The notes under the pieces are model-generated. The model was not told the DNA's origin and ran no database searches. It saw only the letters and a program-made list of their open reading frames with translations. A DNA stretch of 64,000 nt from Holacanthus passer (taxonomy: Eukaryota > Chordata > Actinopteri > Pomacanthidae), in contig JAFREQ010000034.1 in assembly GCA_025331565.1 (NCBI GenBank), positions 2,170,001 through 2,234,000 of the forward strand. The letters run 5' to 3'. The position numbers and the translations under genes are program-made. Position 1 is the first letter of the stretch. Every line of letters starts with the position of its first letter. Positions 60,870 to 64,000 of the stretch are shown in pieces.

Positions 60870-61250
60870 CAGAGGTGGAAAGGTATTAAGTACTTTTATT
60901 GAAGTATTGCACTTAAGTACAATTTTGAGGTATTTACTTGAGTATTTCCATTTTATGCTATTTTATACTACATTTCTGAGGAAAATACTACAACTTTTAC
61001 TCCACTATATTTATTTCACTGCTGTACTTACTAGGTAGTTTTTGAAAAGGTATGATCAGCTAAGTGAATATGATGCAGTTTGTCAACGAGTGCTTTTACT
61101 TTTGATACTTTAAATGCATTTTTTTTGCTAAAACTTTACTTTTGCGTAAGCAAACTTTTGAACACACGATTCTTACTTGTAATGGAGTGTTTGCATTTTC
61201 AAAATGTGATATGTCTACTTTTAGATAGGAAAAGAGTCTGGATAGTCCCC
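60870..61250 (+). mobile_element. MITE family D, copy 2
   Basis: It opens with CAGAGGTGGAAAGGTATTAA, then has ACTTAAGTACAATTTTGAGG and TTGAGTATTTCCATTTTATG, all hallmarks of this abundant fish element. It continues to 'TTACTTGTAATGGAGTGTTT' at about 61174-61193. The right end is degraded (about 61230-61250). The opening is the reverse complement of the end of copy 1 at 15690. Confidence 0.75.
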
Positions 61251-64000
61251 CCCCATTGCCCCCCATAAAACAAACAAACAAACAAACAAAATAGAAATAT
61301 ATGACGTAAATCCACACTTGATGACAAAAATATCACCTTGCTATAAGCCCAAAATAGATACAAAATAGTTGCAGAGCACAAACTCTTCAAATCGCCTTTG
61401 ATACACAAAATATTTTCACCTTGTTTGTGCATTGCCTCCAAACTGTGACACAGTACTAAATCTGAATTGAGCAAACAGGTTTTATACAATACAGCACTTA
61501 ATCCACGGTGGCTGTGCGCAGACAATAGATCCTGTTTGACGCAGGTGTTATTTGCATGGCAGTTAGTCCACCATACCTAAAGCTGGGAGGGGCCCAGCTA
61601 GTCTTGTCATGCAGGTTGTTTCGACCGGGAAGACTTTTAGTATCGTTCAGTACTGGAGGCATTAGCAGTTGAATAGCTGTGTACTTGTCGGGGGATGTTT
61701 GTTTGCTCCACTTTAACACAAACATGAAACTGTTACCAAATGTCCCCACAGAGCTGGGAGTCTTTGAGTCTGGCCCTGTTAAGTGTAACAAAGCTTAAGA
61801 CCCCACAAACCACATTGACCAACACATACACATGTTTGTATCACTATCCCTGTGGGGACAGTCCAGCCCCTTAACTTAACCTTAACCATCACAACTGTAG
61901 GTCGAACCCCTAACCTTAACCCTTAAATCAAAACATAAATAGCATAACAACAATAACAAATGAAATTAAAGTTTCTCTTGAGGTCGAGCCTGCTTTATCT
62001 GCCATAGACAAGTTCATTCAATTGACAGTCACTTGCAATCACTTTAATCAGCTACTGTTTGGCGTAGTAGACCTTCATAATGTGAGGCAACAATCTTACA
62101 TTCGCCTGGTGAACGTCATCGGACTCATATACCGTAACCACATAAAGTAAGTGACTGATCATGCCCAGCATTTCTAGCTCCTTTTTTAGTGAGAGAGTTT
62201 TTGGTAGCATACTTTTGTCATTAAGGGATAAGGCTAGTGATTTTCTATATTTATGTAATTGTCTGCAAAGTTAGTCTGACTCTGAACACTTTCCAAGTCC
62301 CCTACGGCTCTCAGCTGCAAACCCATTACTTCTTACTAAAGTTGTAAATCTTTAAAAACAGGCCACAAACATAAACTTTCATTTTAAAAAACGGGGCTAA
62401 GTAATTTTCTAAAACAGCTGGGCACTGTAGTTTTTTTTTTGCAAGCATTTCTCAAACAGTGCATTTGTTGGAGACTAATTTCAGCTGCAGGTTCAGGGCT
62501 CTGGTGAATGTTTACAGCAGCAGGTTGGTGTATGTGGGACTCAGTCAAGATGAAGTACAGTGCCCACGTTCATCATAATAAAGTAACACTTTAACCAGTG
62601 CACTGATGCGGCTCAGTGGTGTGTTTTTAATAGTTCAACAATGGAGTCATCAGGCTTTGGATGAACAGGCAATACTTGTTGGTAGGATTAATTGTTTTTG
62701 GTCTTTTCATGGGAAATAGAAGATCATCAGACTTATTCTTTCATTCGTGGGCTGCAAGAACTTGAAGTTATTTCACTGATAAAATACTGATGACAGGTTT
62801 TAGGGCTCAGGCCCCAGATTAAAGAATCACTGTTTACTTCATGTTCATACTAACCTATTACAGGTTTCATCAGTCTTACATGAAGAATGCTGTGAGGGCA
62901 CTGATAAGCAGGTCCAGTCTTACTACAAATATGTTGTAGCATATAATCAGTTTTAAATGTCAGTATGTAGGTGCCGGTTGAAACATGGAAATACTGCATG
63001 CGACGTTTGCAGAGATTTTACAACAGATGTTTAGAGAGAACCACTGTTTTAACGGTTTAACAGCATGTAACCAATTAACCACTGCCTCATTTACATCACC
63101 AGCTGTGTTGTCTATGAGCAAAGCGCTCGTCCTAAAGAATGGCGGAAGAGGAAAACAAGACATTCAAGTCTACTGGGAGTCCAGACCAGTGTCTAGATTA
63201 GAGGGAGATCCTCTTAAAGGCATCGCGCAGACAGGATATTCTGCCTTGTTCCCTCCTCCCTACAACATCTCCTCTGAGACCACTGATTTAGCTGGCAGCA
63301 GGCAAGCTGGGATCCGCTTTGTCCAGATGCACACACACACACACACACACACTGAAGACAAACCCCAGTGTGAATTGAATCCGTCCATGCAACTGCACAA
63401 AGGAACAATAGCTGGTCCTCAGTGTGAGTGAGAGAGAGAAAGACAGAGATTTGGTTGTCATATGTTTGTCTTACATGAGAAGCTATTAAGGCTAACAACT
63501 AGCTTTAAGCTGTGGAGGGTTTGCACAGTCACACACACACGCAGACACAAGACCTCAGTGGATATACAGTACGACGGCGGTTGGAGTTTCCCTAGTAACA
63601 GCGTTTACTTTCACACTCTTGCTGATGGATACAAAGATGCAGACCTTCATAAATATAAATGCAAGCAGCATATGGCCGATATATATAAATATATCTACAA
63701 CCTGACACCCATGGCTTTGGCAGTTTGGTCTCACACTTTCACCCACTCACACATAGCGTATGTTATACACACACATACAATATCATGTCAGAAGGCTGTC
63801 CTCAAGCTAACAATGTGGTGTGCATTATCTGCCTGGAGCGCACACACACACACACACACACACACAATAATAAATCATTCTCTGAGGCTTATTAGTCACA
63901 GACCGCAAACACACATACAACTCTTAACCACAGCTGCCCCACTACTCTGATTCTTCAAAACTCACAGGGGATGTCTGACGCACTCACACACATGCACACA
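61251..64000. other. Intergenic DNA to the window end, no gene recognised
   Basis: A (CAAA)n run lies at 61267-61290 and a GGGGAC/TTAACC repeat fragment at about 61790-61935. CA arrays lie at 63329-63352 and 63841-63866, with general CA-richness near the end. The open frames over the CA arrays are artefacts. Confidence 0.6.
61790..61935 (-). repeat. GGGGAC/TTAACC repeat, copy 2
   Basis: It contains CCCTGTGGGGACAGTCCAGC followed by CTTAACTTAACCTTAACC and CCCCTAACCTTAACCCTTA. The C-rich TTAACC words superficially resemble telomere repeats but belong to a recurrent fish interspersed repeat also seen at about 43100-43280. Confidence 0.5.

Noticed and set aside
61860..61925. CCTTAACC runs resembling telomeric or satellite DNA
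   Set aside because: The units are irregular and sit next to the GGGGAC block of an interspersed fish repeat, so a telomeric origin is not supported.
1..64000. tRNA, rRNA, CRISPR, prophage or operon-like features
   Set aside because: None seen. The only tRNA-like signal is the B box of the SINE at 21103, which lacks a cloverleaf.

Overview
The window reads as vertebrate, most probably teleost, nuclear DNA. It is AT-leaning, with many long (GT)n/(CA)n, (CT)n and other microsatellites. It carries interspersed repeats I recognise as common in fish: long-TIR MITEs, a hAT-like MITE, a tRNA-derived SINE ending near AAAGCGTCTGCTAAATG, an L1-clade LINE relic, and GGGGAC/TTAACC-rich repeats. Coding signal is confined to widely spaced short exons with proper splice sites. 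There are no operons, no bacterial-style genes, no CRISPR array and no recognisable tRNA or rRNA genes.

Only one gene is supported: the 3' end of a plus-strand gene that I identify from its protein as NBAS (neuroblastoma-amplified sequence). NBAS is a subunit of the NBAS-RINT1-ZW10 (NRZ) tether for Golgi-to-ER vesicles. Four exons (10232-10371, 14943-15090, 16541-16675, 27402-27677) join with matching phases into 232 codons plus a stop. They are followed by a 3' UTR with a canonical AATAAA at 28466. Upstream exons lie outside the window, so 1-10231 is read as intron. The identification rests on memory of the family, not on a search.

Layout: 1-10231 is intron with a rearranged repeat pair at about 470-1480 and a 135-bp GT array at 9.27-9.40 kb. 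10372-14942 and 15091-16540 are introns with MITEs. 16676-27401 is the 10.7-kb last intron, with a five-site GATA cluster, a SINE, another MITE and several AT-rich homeodomain-like blocks. 27678 to about 28490 is 3' UTR. From about 28.5 kb to 64 kb I see no gene. This part holds repeat copies, one LINE relic, many microsatellites and several blocks that look like conserved non-coding elements.

I found no convincing new gene system. The observations most worth checking are the GATA cluster in the last NBAS intron, a three-copy repeat family in which one copy precisely lacks a 16-bp-stem hairpin module, the CT microsatellite serving as the polypyrimidine tract of an exon, a G-quadruplex run beside a TATA-like box, and the candidate non-coding conserved blocks.
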